Origin: DASSKF01 sp035690725
Lineage (GTDB): Bacteria > Actinomycetota > Actinomycetes > Actinomycetales > Dermatophilaceae
Assembly (NCBI GenBank): GCA_035690725.1
Contig: DASSKF010000117.1
Span: 10,671 to 74,670, forward strand
Direction of reading: 5' to 3'
Length of the DNA: 64,000 bases
Part shown: positions 1 to 7,116 of the stretch, piece by piece
Position numbering within the stretch: position 1 is the stretch's first letter
Layout of the letters: each line of letters opens with the position of its first letter
Notes under the pieces: model-generated
The model's input: the letters and a program-made list of their open reading frames with translations, nothing else
What the model was told of the DNA's origin: nothing
Databases searched by the model: none
Translations under genes and position numbers: made by a program

Positions 1-1
1 G

Positions 2-1060
2 GTGGCCTACGGGCCGAAGCTGTACTACGACCCCGGGGTCCCCGACGTCCGGCGCCACAACATCGCCGCGATCATGGACGCCGTCACCCGCTACGACCTC
101 GACGGCGTGCACTTCGACGACTACTTCTACCCCTACCCGGTCGGCGACGAGGACTTCCCCGACGAGGACACGTTCGCGCGGTACGGCGCGGGGTTCGACG
201 ACAAGGACGAGTGGCGCCGCGACAACATCAACACGCTGATCCTCGAGCTGGCCGAAGCGATCCACGACGCGAAGCCGGACGTCCAGTTCGGCGTGAGCCC
301 GTTCGCGGTGTGGCGCAACGTCGCCACCGACCCCCGCGGCTCGGCCACCACCGCGGGCGCCGAGTGCTATGACGACCTGTATGCCGACACGCGCCGCTGG
401 GTGCGCGAGGAGTGGCTGGACTACATCGCGCCACAGGTCTACTGGGCGGAGGGCTTCGCGCCGGCGGACTACGACGTCCTCGTCGAATGGTGGGCCCGGC
501 AGCTACGCGAGTCCGGTTCGCACACAAGGCTCTTCATCGGCCAGGCCGTCTACAAGATCGGCACCTCGACACAGTCCCCGGAGTGGATCCAGGACCCACA
601 GGAGATGTCCAACCACCTCACCTTCAACCTGCAGTACCCGGAGGTCGCCGGCGACATCTTCTACAACGCCTCGTCGGTGGTCGCCGACCGGCTCGGTGCG
701 ATGAGCCGGGTGACCGAGCAGCACTACCAGCACCCCGCGCTGGTGCCGACCATGCCGTGGCTGGACCGCCATCCGCCGACACCCGTCGCGCAGCTGCAGG
801 CCCGGACCGGCGCGCTGGGCGTGCGGCTCTCCTGGCGCGGCACGGGCCGCCCCGCGACGACGTATGCCGTCTACCGGTTCACCGGTCGTCCCCGGGCGTG
901 CGACCTCGCCGACGCGAGCCACCTCGTGGCGCTGGTCCCGGCCGTCCCCGGTGACCAGCGGGTGCACTGGGTCGACTCCTCGACGAGCGGTGGCACGTAC
1001 GCCGTGACGGCGGTCGACCGGCTCGGCAACGAGAGCCGCTGGCAGGTGGTCGCGGGCTGA
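2..1060 (+). CDS. Family 10 glycosyl hydrolase-like protein (GHL10), C-terminal part
   Basis: This is the C-terminal part of a GHL10/YngK-type glycosyl hydrolase-like protein; the frame is open to the window edge, so the true start lies upstream. A TIM-barrel strand, [16 protein letters not shown] at about residues 33-48 of the visible part, has the acidic residues expected at the active centre. A later strand, [11 protein letters not shown] (about 138-148), also fits the barrel. The last 85 residues or so resemble a fibronectin type III domain, with paired aromatic beta strands such as TYAVYRF and [12 protein letters not shown]. Family members are usually secreted and thought to act on cell-wall or other glycans, but a signal peptide cannot be checked here and the substrate is unknown. 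It ends 31 bases before msrA, which seems to have its own promoter. Confidence 0.8.
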   Translation: MAYGPKLYYDPGVPDVRRHNIAAIMDAVTRYDLDGVHFDDYFYPYPVGDEDFPDEDTFARYGAGFDDKDEWRRDNINTLILELAEAIHDAKPDVQFGVSPFAVWRNVATDPRGSATTAGAECYDDLYADTRRWVREEWLDYIAPQVYWAEGFAPADYDVLVEWWARQLRESGSHTRLFIGQAVYKIGTSTQSPEWIQDPQEMSNHLTFNLQYPEVAGDIFYNASSVVADRLGAMSRVTEQHYQHPALVPTMPWLDRHPPTPVAQLQARTGALGVRLSWRGTGRPATTYAVYRFTGRPRACDLADASHLVALVPAVPGDQRVHWVDSSTSGGTYAVTAVDRLGNESRWQVVAG

Positions 1061-1079
1061 GCGAGGTGAGCGCGCCGCA

Positions 1080-1085
1080 TACCAT
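1080..1085 (+). promoter_or_regulatory. -10 hexamer of a probably leaderless msrA promoter
   Basis: TACCAT lies exactly 6 bases before the msrA ATG, so transcription would start at or next to the A of the start codon. There is no Shine-Dalgarno sequence in front of the gene. A clear -35 is not visible. Confidence 0.45.
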
Positions 1086-1091
1086 CGGGGC

Positions 1092-1802
1092 ATGGCACTC
1101 TTCGGCACACCCCGCACGCTTCCGACCCGGGACGAGGCGCTGCCCGGCCGACCCGATCCGCTGCCGGGCGTCCCCGACCGGCACGAGGTGCTCGGCACGT
1201 CGATGCACGGCCCGTGGCTCGAGGGGACGCAGGTGCTCCACGTCGCGATGGGGTGCTTCTGGGGCGCCGAGCGGATCTTCTGGCGACTGCCCGGGGTGGT
1301 GACGACCGCGGCCGGCTACATGGGCGGCCACACCCCGAACCCGATCTACGAGGAGGTGTGCAGCGGACGCACCGGGCACGCCGAGGCGGTGCTCGTCGCC
1401 TACGACCCCGCGCAGACCTCGCCCGAGCAGCTGCTCCAGGCCTTCTGGGAGAACCACGACCCGACGCAGGGCCACCGGCAGGGCAACGACCGGGGGACGC
1501 AGTACCGCTCGGCGATCTACTGGACCACGCCGGAGCAGGAGCGGGCCGCCCGTGCGACGCGGGAGGCCTTCCAGAAGGTGCTCTCCGACAACGGGTTCGG
1601 CGAGATCACCACCGAGCTGCGCCCGGTGGACGGCGACGAGGGGGCGGGGCCGTTCTACTACGCCGAGGGCTACCACCAGCAGTACCTCCACAAGAACCCG
1701 AACGGCTACTGCAACCACGGGCCGAACGGCATGACCTGCCCCGTCGGGATGGTGCGTCAGGACCAGGTCCCGGCCCAGCAGTCGATCGAGCCGCCGGCCT
1801 AG
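1092..1802 (+). CDS. msrA: Peptide-methionine (S)-S-oxide reductase MsrA
   Basis: MsrA reduces the S-epimer of methionine sulfoxide in proteins, using thioredoxin-type electrons in the cytoplasm. The catalytic motif GCFWGAER is at about residues 53-60. Resolving cysteines sit near the C-terminus in [16 protein letters not shown], as in the three-cysteine MsrA type. At 236 aa it has a leading segment of about 45 residues before the catalytic domain, common in actinomycete MsrA. The ATG at 1092 is chosen because it follows a -10 hexamer by 6 bases, consistent with a leaderless message. No MsrB is seen nearby. Confidence 0.97.
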   Translation: MALFGTPRTLPTRDEALPGRPDPLPGVPDRHEVLGTSMHGPWLEGTQVLHVAMGCFWGAERIFWRLPGVVTTAAGYMGGHTPNPIYEEVCSGRTGHAEAVLVAYDPAQTSPEQLLQAFWENHDPTQGHRQGNDRGTQYRSAIYWTTPEQERAARATREAFQKVLSDNGFGEITTELRPVDGDEGAGPFYYAEGYHQQYLHKNPNGYCNHGPNGMTCPVGMVRQDQVPAQQSIEPPA

Positions 1803-1822
1803 CTCCCAGCACGGGCCCACCA

Positions 1823-1891
1823 CTCGTGGGAAATGATCGTGGGGACACGTGGGCAGATCGTGCACTGAAGCCAACGATCATTGCCCACGAG
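1823..1891. repeat. Intergenic repeat element with three copies of a 13-15 base module
   Basis: The outer arms, CTCGTGGGAAATGATCGT (1823-1840) and ACGATCATTGCCCACGAG (1874-1891), are inverted repeats matching at 17 of 18 positions. A third, direct copy, GTGGGCAGATCGT, lies between them at 1849-1861. The right arm overlaps the last codons of the endonuclease V remnant. Degenerate copies of the module recur at 5020-5126. It could fold as a hairpin, and it lies between msrA and a convergent remnant, so it may also end transcription. No transposase is present. Confidence 0.7.
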
Positions 1892-2194
1892 CGCGGCGCG
1901 CGAGCTGTCGTGCGCGGCGCAGCGGCTCCGGTGTCCCGTGCGGGCCGTGCGCAGCACGACCCCGACGGCGGTGTCGAGGTCGGTGCGCCAGCCCGGGTGG
2001 ACGGCGAGCGGCCGGGTCCCCTGCCGGGTGCCCCGTGGCGTCGACCAGCAGCACGTGGGGTGCGACGCCGAGCCGGCGCACGACGTCGTCGAGCAGCGAC
2101 CCGGGCCGCAGGGCAGCGGTCCACCCCTGCGGGTCGAGCACGGACAGCCGGACCTGCAGGTGGCGCAGTCGGCCCGGATCGGCCGGCCAGGCCT
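1878..2194 (-). pseudogene. Endonuclease V (deoxyinosine-specific nuclease) remnant
   Basis: Three pieces of endonuclease V (Nfi) can be read on the minus strand in two frames. The first is an N-terminal-like piece, AWPADPGRLRHLQVRL. The second is the segment VLLVDATGHP, which matches the conserved DGxGxxHP region. The third is the C-terminal segment RPLAVHPGWRTDLDTAVGVV, matching the family's PL.VS.GH...L..A block, and then after a frameshift TPEPLRRARQLARRARG. Most of the central catalytic region between pieces one and two is missing, as is the part after HP. A functional protein would need about 220 residues; about 100 remain, with at least one frameshift. It starts right after the stop of the monooxygenase gene, so it was probably co-transcribed with it. 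Confidence 0.75.
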
Positions 2195-2196
2195 GC

Positions 2197-2517
2197 TCAG
2201 CGGACGGCCATCTCGCCGAGCTCGTCCCAGCCCTCCCCGTCGAGCTGGACGTTGCGGACCCGCGGGGTCTCCTGCAGGTAGCGAGGCAGCTCCTCGGTCG
2301 CGGTGCGGAAGTGGTCGCTGCCCACGTGCGGCTCCGCGCCGTCGTCGGTGAACGCCTCCAGCAGGACGTACTCGTTCGGGTCGTCCAGGCTGCGGGACCA
2401 GTCGAACCACAGGTTGCCCGGCTCCGCCCGCGTCGCCTCGGTGAACGCGCGGGTCAGCTCGGGCCACTGGTCGGCGTGCTCCGGCTTCACGGTGAACCGG
2501 GCGGCGATGAAGATCAT
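2197..2517 (-). CDS. ABM-domain monooxygenase family protein
   Basis: This 106-residue protein has the antibiotic-biosynthesis-monooxygenase (ABM, dimeric alpha/beta barrel) fold seen in YgiN-type quinol monooxygenases. The start MIFIAARFTVKPEHADQW is followed by TRAEPGNLWFDWSRSLDDPN and an EAFTDDGAEPHVGSDHF block, all typical of the family. The ATG at 2517 is preferred over longer starts because a strong AGGAGGA ribosome site lies just upstream and the extra N-terminal residues look non-coding. Its substrate is unknown. The endonuclease V remnant follows directly on the same strand. Confidence 0.9.
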   Translation of the reverse strand: MIFIAARFTVKPEHADQWPELTRAFTEATRAEPGNLWFDWSRSLDDPNEYVLLEAFTDDGAEPHVGSDHFRTATEELPRYLQETPRVRNVQLDGEGWDELGEMAVR

Positions 2518-2654
2518 CGGGTCCTCCTCCTGCCTGGTCGGCACTGGCTCCGCCCACCCTCGCACAGCCGCCGGCAGGAGGTCCTGCCTCCGCGAGCCGC
2601 GCCCCGACACCCGACACCCGCCACCCGAGTCAGCACGCGCTCCCCGTGGCGGGA

Positions 2655-2675
2655 ATTGAGTCGACTCGACTCAAG
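2655..2675 (+). promoter_or_regulatory. HAIR operator for HspR upstream of hsp20
   Basis: The sequence has TTGAGT (2656-2661), seven bases, then ACTCAA (2669-2674), with a trailing G. This matches the HspR-associated inverted repeat CTTGAGT-N7-ACTCAAG at 13 of 14 fixed positions. It lies 50 bases before the hsp20 start, where a bound repressor would block RNA polymerase. No hspR or dnaK is in the window. Confidence 0.85.
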
Positions 2676-2725
2676 TTGTCACTGGTGAGAGGTCCGGGAG
2701 GTCCGGACCACCACCGAGGAGACCA

Positions 2726-3229
2726 ATGGAACGCATGCTGATGACCCGGCGCGACCCCTTCGTGGAGCTCGACGCCCTGGTGCGGCGGGCCCTTCCGACC
2801 CCACCGCGCGCGACCGTCGGCTTCACGCCCGCCGCCGAGACCCGCCGGGACGGCGACGACGCGATCGTGCGGCTCGAGCTGCCCGGGATGGACCCGGCGA
2901 CGGACGTGACCGTGGAGGTCGATGGCGGCCGCCTCGTCGTGAGCGGCGAGCGCCGCGACGAGCACACGGACGACCACGGTGGCCGGACCCTGCGCGAGAT
3001 GCGCTACGGCTCCTTCCGTCGCACCTTCGCCCTGCCCGAGCACATCACCGCCGACGCGGTCAGCGCATCCTCCGAGGAGGGCATCCTGACCGTGCGGGTG
3101 AGCGGTGCGTATGCCGGCACGCAACCGCGCCGGATCGCTGTCACGTCCGCTGCCCCGGCCGTGGAGCACTCGGAGGTCGCCGGGGACGAGCCGGCCGCCG
3201 GTCCCGCGCCGGAGCCGCAGGAGGACTGA
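2726..3229 (+). CDS. Small heat shock protein, Hsp20/alpha-crystallin family
   Basis: ATP-independent holdase that binds unfolding proteins in the cytoplasm. The 167-residue protein has an alpha-crystallin domain at about residues 40-140 (start RRDGDDAIVRLELPGMDPAT, with GGRLVVSGERR in the middle and EEGILTVRVSG at the end). The A-x-x-x-G-I-L motif of the domain end is clear. The C-terminal tail is rich in Pro, Glu and Ala. An IxI-type tail motif may be RRIAV. The ATG at 2726 has a GAGGAG ribosome site. Expression is expected to be heat-induced through the HAIR operator upstream. Confidence 0.95.
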   Translation: MERMLMTRRDPFVELDALVRRALPTPPRATVGFTPAAETRRDGDDAIVRLELPGMDPATDVTVEVDGGRLVVSGERRDEHTDDHGGRTLREMRYGSFRRTFALPEHITADAVSASSEEGILTVRVSGAYAGTQPRRIAVTSAAPAVEHSEVAGDEPAAGPAPEPQED

Positions 3230-3242
3230 GCAGCCAAGCGGC

Positions 3243-4175
3243 TCAGCGCGCGCCGAACCGTTCGAGTGCGCGCTGCAGGACGACGTCCGGGCGGTCGTCG
3301 ACGAGGAAGTGCGATGCACCCTCGACGAGCTCCACTCGCAGGTCGTCGCAGTGCCGCTCGTAGCCGTGCACGACGTCGGGACCCAGCGGGTCCTCGGCCC
3401 CGACGAGGACGGTGGTGGGCGTGGTCAGCCGCTGGCCGGCATACCGGCCGGTGAGGATGCGCACGCCCTCCGGCTGGATGAAGTGGCGGTAGAGCAGGGA
3501 GCCGGCCCGCGCGCGGGCCGGCTCCCTGAACGGCGCAAGGAAGTGCTCGATGTCATCCTCGGAGAAGGCGTCTCGCGCGCTGAAGCCCTGCAGCACCCGC
3601 CGCAGCAGGCGCTGCCGACCGGCGCGCAGGGAACGGGCACCGAGCCCAGGCACGGGCAGGACGAGGTTGAACCAAGTCCGGGTCACCATGACCGGCGCCA
3701 ACCTGGGGTCGGGGGCGAAGAACGGCGGGGGGATGCTCAGCGCCAGGTGGCTCCGGACCCGTTCCGGGTGGCGCAGGCACAGCTGGTAGCCGACCAGCGA
3801 GCCCCAGTCGTGCGTCAACAGGTGGACCTGGTCGAGTTCGAGCACGTCCAGCAGGGCGAGGACGTCCGCGAGGAGCTGGTCGCGGCCGTACCCGTGCGCG
3901 GGTGCATCGGTCCACCCGGAGCCGCGCAGGTCGGGGCAGAGCACCCGGTGCCGGTCGGCCAGCCCTGGCAGGACCCGCCGCCACTGCCACCAGTGCTGGG
4001 GAAAGCCGTGCAGGGCGAGAACCGGTGTGCCGGAACCGCTCTCGGCGACGTGGACCCGCAGGTCCGGGAGCTGGACGAAGCGGTGGGACACCGGCGCTCC
4101 CGCCGCGAGGGTGGGTCCGCTCCAGATGTGTTCGGTCACGCCGGCCACGCTACTACGTTCGTAGTACTGCAGCAC
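3243..4175 (-). CDS. Alpha/beta hydrolase, epoxide hydrolase / haloalkane dehalogenase type
   Basis: The protein has the oxyanion motif LHGFPQHWWQW (about residues 56-66), the nucleophile elbow THDWGSLVGYQ with Asp as nucleophile, and a late GASHFLVDDRPD segment with the catalytic His. An Asp nucleophile in HDWG points to epoxide hydrolases or haloalkane dehalogenases rather than serine esterases. A cap domain occupies roughly residues 140-210. Both possible starts are GTG, at 4175 and 4139. The TetR operator overlaps the first codons of the longer form, so the shorter start may be the real one. It is divergent from a tetR gene that probably controls it. The substrate is not predictable. Confidence 0.88.
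   Translation of the reverse strand: MLQYYERSSVAGVTEHIWSGPTLAAGAPVSHRFVQLPDLRVHVAESGSGTPVLALHGFPQHWWQWRRVLPGLADRHRVLCPDLRGSGWTDAPAHGYGRDQLLADVLALLDVLELDQVHLLTHDWGSLVGYQLCLRHPERVRSHLALSIPPPFFAPDPRLAPVMVTRTWFNLVLPVPGLGARSLRAGRQRLLRRVLQGFSARDAFSEDDIEHFLAPFREPARARAGSLLYRHFIQPEGVRILTGRYAGQRLTTPTTVLVGAEDPLGPDVVHGYERHCDDLRVELVEGASHFLVDDRPDVVLQRALERFGAR
4151..4166. promoter_or_regulatory. Palindromic operator between the hydrolase and tetR genes
   Basis: TACTACG-TT-CGTAGTA is a perfect 16-base palindrome in the divergent promoter region. It sits where the -35 region of the tetR promoter is expected and at the start of the hydrolase gene. It is the natural binding site for the neighbouring TetR-family regulator and could repress both genes. 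Confidence 0.75.
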
Positions 4176-4181
4176 TATGTT

Positions 4182-4187
4182 TATGGT
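4182..4187 (+). promoter_or_regulatory. -10 hexamer of a probably leaderless tetR promoter
   Basis: TATGGT ends 5 bases before the GTG at 4193, and an in-frame TGA at 4187-4189 excludes longer starts. No ribosome site is visible. The palindrome at 4151-4166 covers the expected -35 position. Confidence 0.45.
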
Positions 4188-4192
4188 GACTC

Positions 4193-4735
4193 GTGCCCCC
4201 GACCCGCGAACGCGTCCTCGACGCAGCGGTCGACCTGCTCGCGGAGGGCGGGGTGCGCGCCCTCACCCACCTGAGGGTCGACGACCGCGCGGGCCTGCCG
4301 AGGGGGTCCACCTCCAACCACTTCCGTACCCGGTCCGCGCTCGTGTCCGGGGTCGTGGACCGCATCCTCGAGCTGGAGGTCCCGGAGGTGGGCCGCGCGT
4401 TCGAACCGACCTCGCTCGACGAGCTGGTCGACGGCATGTGTGCGCTCTACCGGCGGACGACCGTCACGAACCGCACGCTGACGGCCGCCCGGCTCGCGCT
4501 GTTCGTCGAGGCACGCCACCAACCCGACCTGGGCGAGGCGCTGTCCCGCGGACGGGCCGCGATGGTCGAGCAGATCGTGCCCACCCTGGACCGCATCGGC
4601 GCCCGGGATCCCGAGGTCGCCGCGCGCGCGATCGCTTCCTGCTTCGAGGGGCTGATCCTGCACGACGTCGCCCGGGGTGACCGCTCCGACCCCGAGCCCG
4701 TGCTGCGGCTGGTCGTCCGGGGGGCGCTGGCCTGA
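4193..4735 (+). CDS. TetR family transcriptional regulator
   Basis: This 180-residue repressor has an N-terminal helix-turn-helix (about residues 5-50), starting PPTRERVLDAAVDLLAEGG and continuing with GVRALTHLRVDDRAGLPRGSTSNHF, the usual TetR pattern with GSTSNHF in place of GSLYHHF. The C-terminal part is a helical ligand-binding domain. The first residues are short, as expected if the message is leaderless. It is divergent from the alpha/beta hydrolase gene across a perfect palindrome and probably regulates both itself and that gene. Confidence 0.93.
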   Translation: MPPTRERVLDAAVDLLAEGGVRALTHLRVDDRAGLPRGSTSNHFRTRSALVSGVVDRILELEVPEVGRAFEPTSLDELVDGMCALYRRTTVTNRTLTAARLALFVEARHQPDLGEALSRGRAAMVEQIVPTLDRIGARDPEVAARAIASCFEGLILHDVARGDRSDPEPVLRLVVRGALA

Positions 4736-4796
4736 CGTCCAGGCCGGTGTGGTGTCGCGGTCGCCGGGCGTCCTCCCGGCGGGGACACTGGAGCGC

Positions 4797-5021
4797 GTGA
4801 TCCTGGTCCTGGGCCTGAAGGCGTACCTCACCGTGCTCGACACCGTGGTCGCCACCTGCGAGACCTGCGGCAACACCGGGGTGCACGAGCTGGCCGAGCA
4901 GGTGCACAAGCTCACGTTCTTCTTCATCCCGCTGTTCCCCGTCCGGAGGTCCTACGTGGACACCTGCCGGATCTGCGGGCGCCGCCAGCAGGTGCCCCGG
5001 GAGCAGGCGGTCCGCCCGTGA
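4797..5021 (+). CDS. Small zinc-ribbon protein
   Basis: The 74-residue protein has a hydrophobic start (ILVLGLKAYLTVLDTVVA), a first zinc knuckle CETCG, an aromatic stretch LTFFFIPLFPVRRSY, and a second knuckle CRICG. This is the pattern of the zinc-ribbon family with an FFIPLFP core found widely in actinomycetes, of unknown function. The GTG at 4797 is chosen because the sequence upstream, although open, overlaps the tetR gene and looks unlike the family. The degenerate repeat region begins right at its stop. Confidence 0.8.
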   Translation: MILVLGLKAYLTVLDTVVATCETCGNTGVHELAEQVHKLTFFFIPLFPVRRSYVDTCRICGRRQQVPREQAVRP

Positions 5022-5126
5022 TCGTTGTGGCGAAATGGTCGCTGGGGCAGCCATCCGGTCACCATGATCGGCGCCGTCGATCGGGGGGCAACGATCGGCG
5101 GGGTCGATCGGCGGCAACGATCGGCA
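5020..5126. repeat. Intergenic repeat cluster related to the 1.8-kb element
   Basis: Two direct copies with a 27-base period occur at 5076-5100 and 5103-5126, each with the core GTCGATCGG then GGCAACGATCGG. An inverted copy of CAACGATC starts at 5020, and GTGGCGAAATGGTCG follows it, resembling GTGGGAAATGATCG at 1826-1839. Each CAACGATCG is itself near-palindromic. The cluster sits between the convergent zinc-ribbon and YigZ genes. Copies are too few and degenerate for a CRISPR array. Confidence 0.6.
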
Positions 5127-5168
5127 CGGTGCCGGTCGGCGGAGCGGCCAGAATGCGACGCCCGGAGA

Positions 5169-5795
5169 TCAGGCGTCGACCCAGACCTCGCCGACCTGGT
5201 GCACGGCGGATCCGCCACCGGTCGCCACCGCCACCGTGGCGGACACCGCCTCCAGCTCCTCCGGCGCGACCGCGAGCCGGAAGGTGACGCGCTCGGCGTA
5301 CCGCACGTCCCGGACCACGGCGCCGGTCAGGCGCAACTCGTGCTCCAGCCGGCCCGCGACCGCGTGGTCGGCCGTCGCCTCGACCACCTGACGCAGCTCC
5401 CGGGAGCGGAACTGCGCTGCTGCCAACGCTTCCCGCACCGCTTGGGCGTAGGCGCGGGTGAGGCCACCGGTGCCGAGGAGCACCCCACCGAACCAACGGG
5501 TCACCACCGCCGCGACGTCGCTGACGTCCTGTCCGCGCAGCACGTCCAGCATCGGCGCGCCGGCAGTGCCGGACGGCTCGCCGTCGTCGCTGGACCGCTC
5601 CAGCTCGCCGCGCGGACCGATGACGAACGCCGAACAGTGGTGCCCGGCACCGGGGTGGGCACTCCGGCACCGCTCGACGACCGCCCGGGCATCCTCCTCG
5701 GATTCCACCCGCTCCAGCGTGCAGCGGAAGCGGGACCGCCTGACCTCCACCTCGGCCGTCGCGGGGCCGGCGAGGGTGCGGTAGGTCGAGGACAC
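5169..5795 (-). CDS. YigZ/IMPACT family protein
   Basis: The 208-residue protein matches the YigZ/IMPACT family. The N-terminal UPF0029 domain contains VEVRRSRFRCTLERVESEEDA, then SDDGEPSGTAGAPMLDVL and VVTRWFGGVLLGTGGLTRAY, the family signatures (DGEPSGTAG and RYFGG-LGxGGLxRAY). A DUF1949-like C-terminal half follows. The cellular role in bacteria is unclear; IMPACT proteins in eukaryotes act in translation control. The GTG at 5795 lies 6 bases after a TAGCCT hexamer, suggesting a leaderless message. Confidence 0.93.
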   Translation of the reverse strand: MSSTYRTLAGPATAEVEVRRSRFRCTLERVESEEDARAVVERCRSAHPGAGHHCSAFVIGPRGELERSSDDGEPSGTAGAPMLDVLRGQDVSDVAAVVTRWFGGVLLGTGGLTRAYAQAVREALAAAQFRSRELRQVVEATADHAVAGRLEHELRLTGAVVRDVRYAERVTFRLAVAPEELEAVSATVAVATGGGSAVHQVGEVWVDA

Positions 5796-5801
5796 CCGGC
5801 G

Positions 5802-5807
5802 AGGCTA
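5802..5807 (-). promoter_or_regulatory. -10 hexamer of a probably leaderless yigZ-like promoter
   Basis: On the minus strand TAGCCT ends 6 bases before the GTG at 5795, the same geometry as for msrA and the thiolase gene. There is no ribosome-binding sequence between. Confidence 0.45.
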
Positions 5808-5845
5808 GCGCGACCGGGGGCGCGTCCCCACGGCTTCGTCGGCGC

Positions 5846-6389
5846 TCAGGTGCCGGCCAGCTCGCCCACCACCGGCGCGAACGCGTCGCCGAACTCGCCG
5901 GACACCGTGACGTAGCTGATCCCGCTGCGTTCGCGCAGGCCGCGCAGGTGGTCAGCCGCCTCGGCCGGGTCCGCGCTGACGACACCGACGGCTCCCCGGT
6001 CCCGCAGCTCCTGCGCCGTCAGTCCCATCCGGTCCCGGACCCACGTGGGCAGGTGCGGCCAGGGCGAGCGTGTCGGCATACCGGCCGGCGAGGGCGAGCA
6101 TCCGCGGGCCGGCGCCAGCGACGACCAGCCGCGGCCGGTCCGGCTGCTCGCGCATCCGGGCGAGGACGCGCTCGACGAGGTCCACCCGCTCCCCCCGGCG
6201 TGCCCCACTCGACGCCGAGCTGCTGGGCGTCGCGCTCCCCGCCGGGACGACCGGCCCCCAGCGGTGGAGAAGCCTTGGCCCTCGAGCCGGCGGGCGGCAC
6301 CGGTCCTGCCCGGGGCGTCCCGGTGGGCCGCCGACGACGGCGCCGAAGCGGAAGGGTCGCTGCTGGGTGCTGCTCGTGCCCGCCATCAT
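5846..6389 (-). pseudogene. LLM-class flavin-dependent oxidoreductase remnant
   Basis: Pieces of a luciferase-like (probably F420-type) oxidoreductase are scattered over the reading frames of the minus strand. The start, RPFRFGAVVGG, resembles the first barrel strand. It is followed in another frame by AARRLEGQGFSTA. After a large gap come RPRLVVAGAGPRMLALAGRY and ADTLAL, and after another frameshift MGLTAQELRDRGAVGVVSAD and SGISYVTVSGEFGDAFAPVV to the stop at 5846. About 180 codons remain against about 300 in intact relatives, with at least three frame changes and a missing centre. It is therefore non-functional. Confidence 0.8.
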
Positions 6390-6403
6390 GGTGGGTCCAG
6401 CAC

Positions 6404-7042
6404 TCAGCGGGGCGGTCGTGCCCGGCGGGGCGGCCCCGGGGCGTTGAGCCGGTAGCGCAGGCCGACCAGCCGGATCACGAAGCAGGCGGCGGCCGCCACG
6501 AGCGCCGCCGGGACGCCGTAGACCCCCAGCTTGATGGCCGCGACGGTGAGCGCGGCGCCGACCAGGGCGGGGATGGCGTAGAGGCCGCTGCGCAGCACCG
6601 AGGGCACCTTGCCGACGAAGACGTCGCGCAGGGTGCCGCCGCCGACGGCGGTGATGGCGCCGAGGATGACGGCCTGGCCGACGCCGAGCCCGAACTCCAG
6701 GGCCTTGCTCGAGCCGGTGACCGCGAACAGGCTCAGGCCCACGGCGTCGAGCACCGTGATGGGGCGGGACAGCCGGTCCAGCTGCTGGCCCAGGACGAAG
6801 GCCAGCAGGCCTCCACCCGCGGCGACGACGAGGTAGAGCCAGTCGCGGAACGTCGCCGGCGGGACGGCGCCGATGAGGACGTCCCGGATGACGCCGCCGC
6901 CGAGCGCGGTCAGCATGCCGAGCGCCACCACGCCCACGATGTCGAGCTGGGCCGCCTTGAGCGCGGTCAGGGCGCCGTTGAGGCCGAAGGCGAAGGTGCC
7001 CGTGAGGTCGAGCGCGAGCAGCAGCGTCGACTGGGTGGACAT
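6404..7042 (-). CDS. TRIC (trimeric intracellular cation) channel family membrane protein
   Basis: The 212-residue membrane protein belongs to the YicG/UPF0126 family, bacterial homologues of TRIC cation channels. Seven hydrophobic helices are visible. Both family signatures occur in the two internal repeats: GGGVIRDVLIGAVPP (about residues 48-62) and GGGTLRDVFVGKVPS (about 134-148). The C-terminus is short and basic. A TAGACA hexamer lies 7 bases before the ATG with no ribosome site, suggesting leaderless expression. It is divergent from the dimethylargininase gene. Confidence 0.94.
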   Translation of the reverse strand: MSTQSTLLLALDLTGTFAFGLNGALTALKAAQLDIVGVVALGMLTALGGGVIRDVLIGAVPPATFRDWLYLVVAAGGGLLAFVLGQQLDRLSRPITVLDAVGLSLFAVTGSSKALEFGLGVGQAVILGAITAVGGGTLRDVFVGKVPSVLRSGLYAIPALVGAALTVAAIKLGVYGVPAALVAAAACFVIRLVGLRYRLNAPGPPRRARPPR

Positions 7043-7049
7043 GGGCCTT

Positions 7050-7055
7050 TGTCTA
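7050..7055 (-). promoter_or_regulatory. -10-like hexamer before the TRIC gene
   Basis: TAGACA on the minus strand ends 7 bases before the ATG at 7042. Geometry fits leaderless transcription, but the hexamer ends in A rather than T. Confidence 0.3.
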
Positions 7056-7080
7056 CCGCACGGCGCTGCCCGCAGGCGCT

Positions 7081-7110
7081 TTGACCACGCCTCGCACGCG
7101 GGCCCATAGT
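7081..7110 (+). promoter_or_regulatory. Complete promoter of the dimethylargininase gene, leaderless
   Basis: TTGACC (7081-7086) is followed after 18 bases by CATAGT (7105-7110). The ATG begins 6 bases later at 7117, so the transcript should begin at the start codon. This is one of the clearest -35/-10 pairs in the window. Confidence 0.6.
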
Positions 7111-7116
7111 CACCCC

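Noticed and set aside
4183..4680. ATG at 4183 as alternative start opposite the hydrolase gene
   Set aside because: It is out of frame with the TetR helix-turn-helix and gives an Arg/Pro-rich shadow protein.
5076..5126. Two near-identical units that could be read as a CRISPR start
   Set aside because: Only two units with a 27-base period and no spacers of constant length. No cas genes are present.
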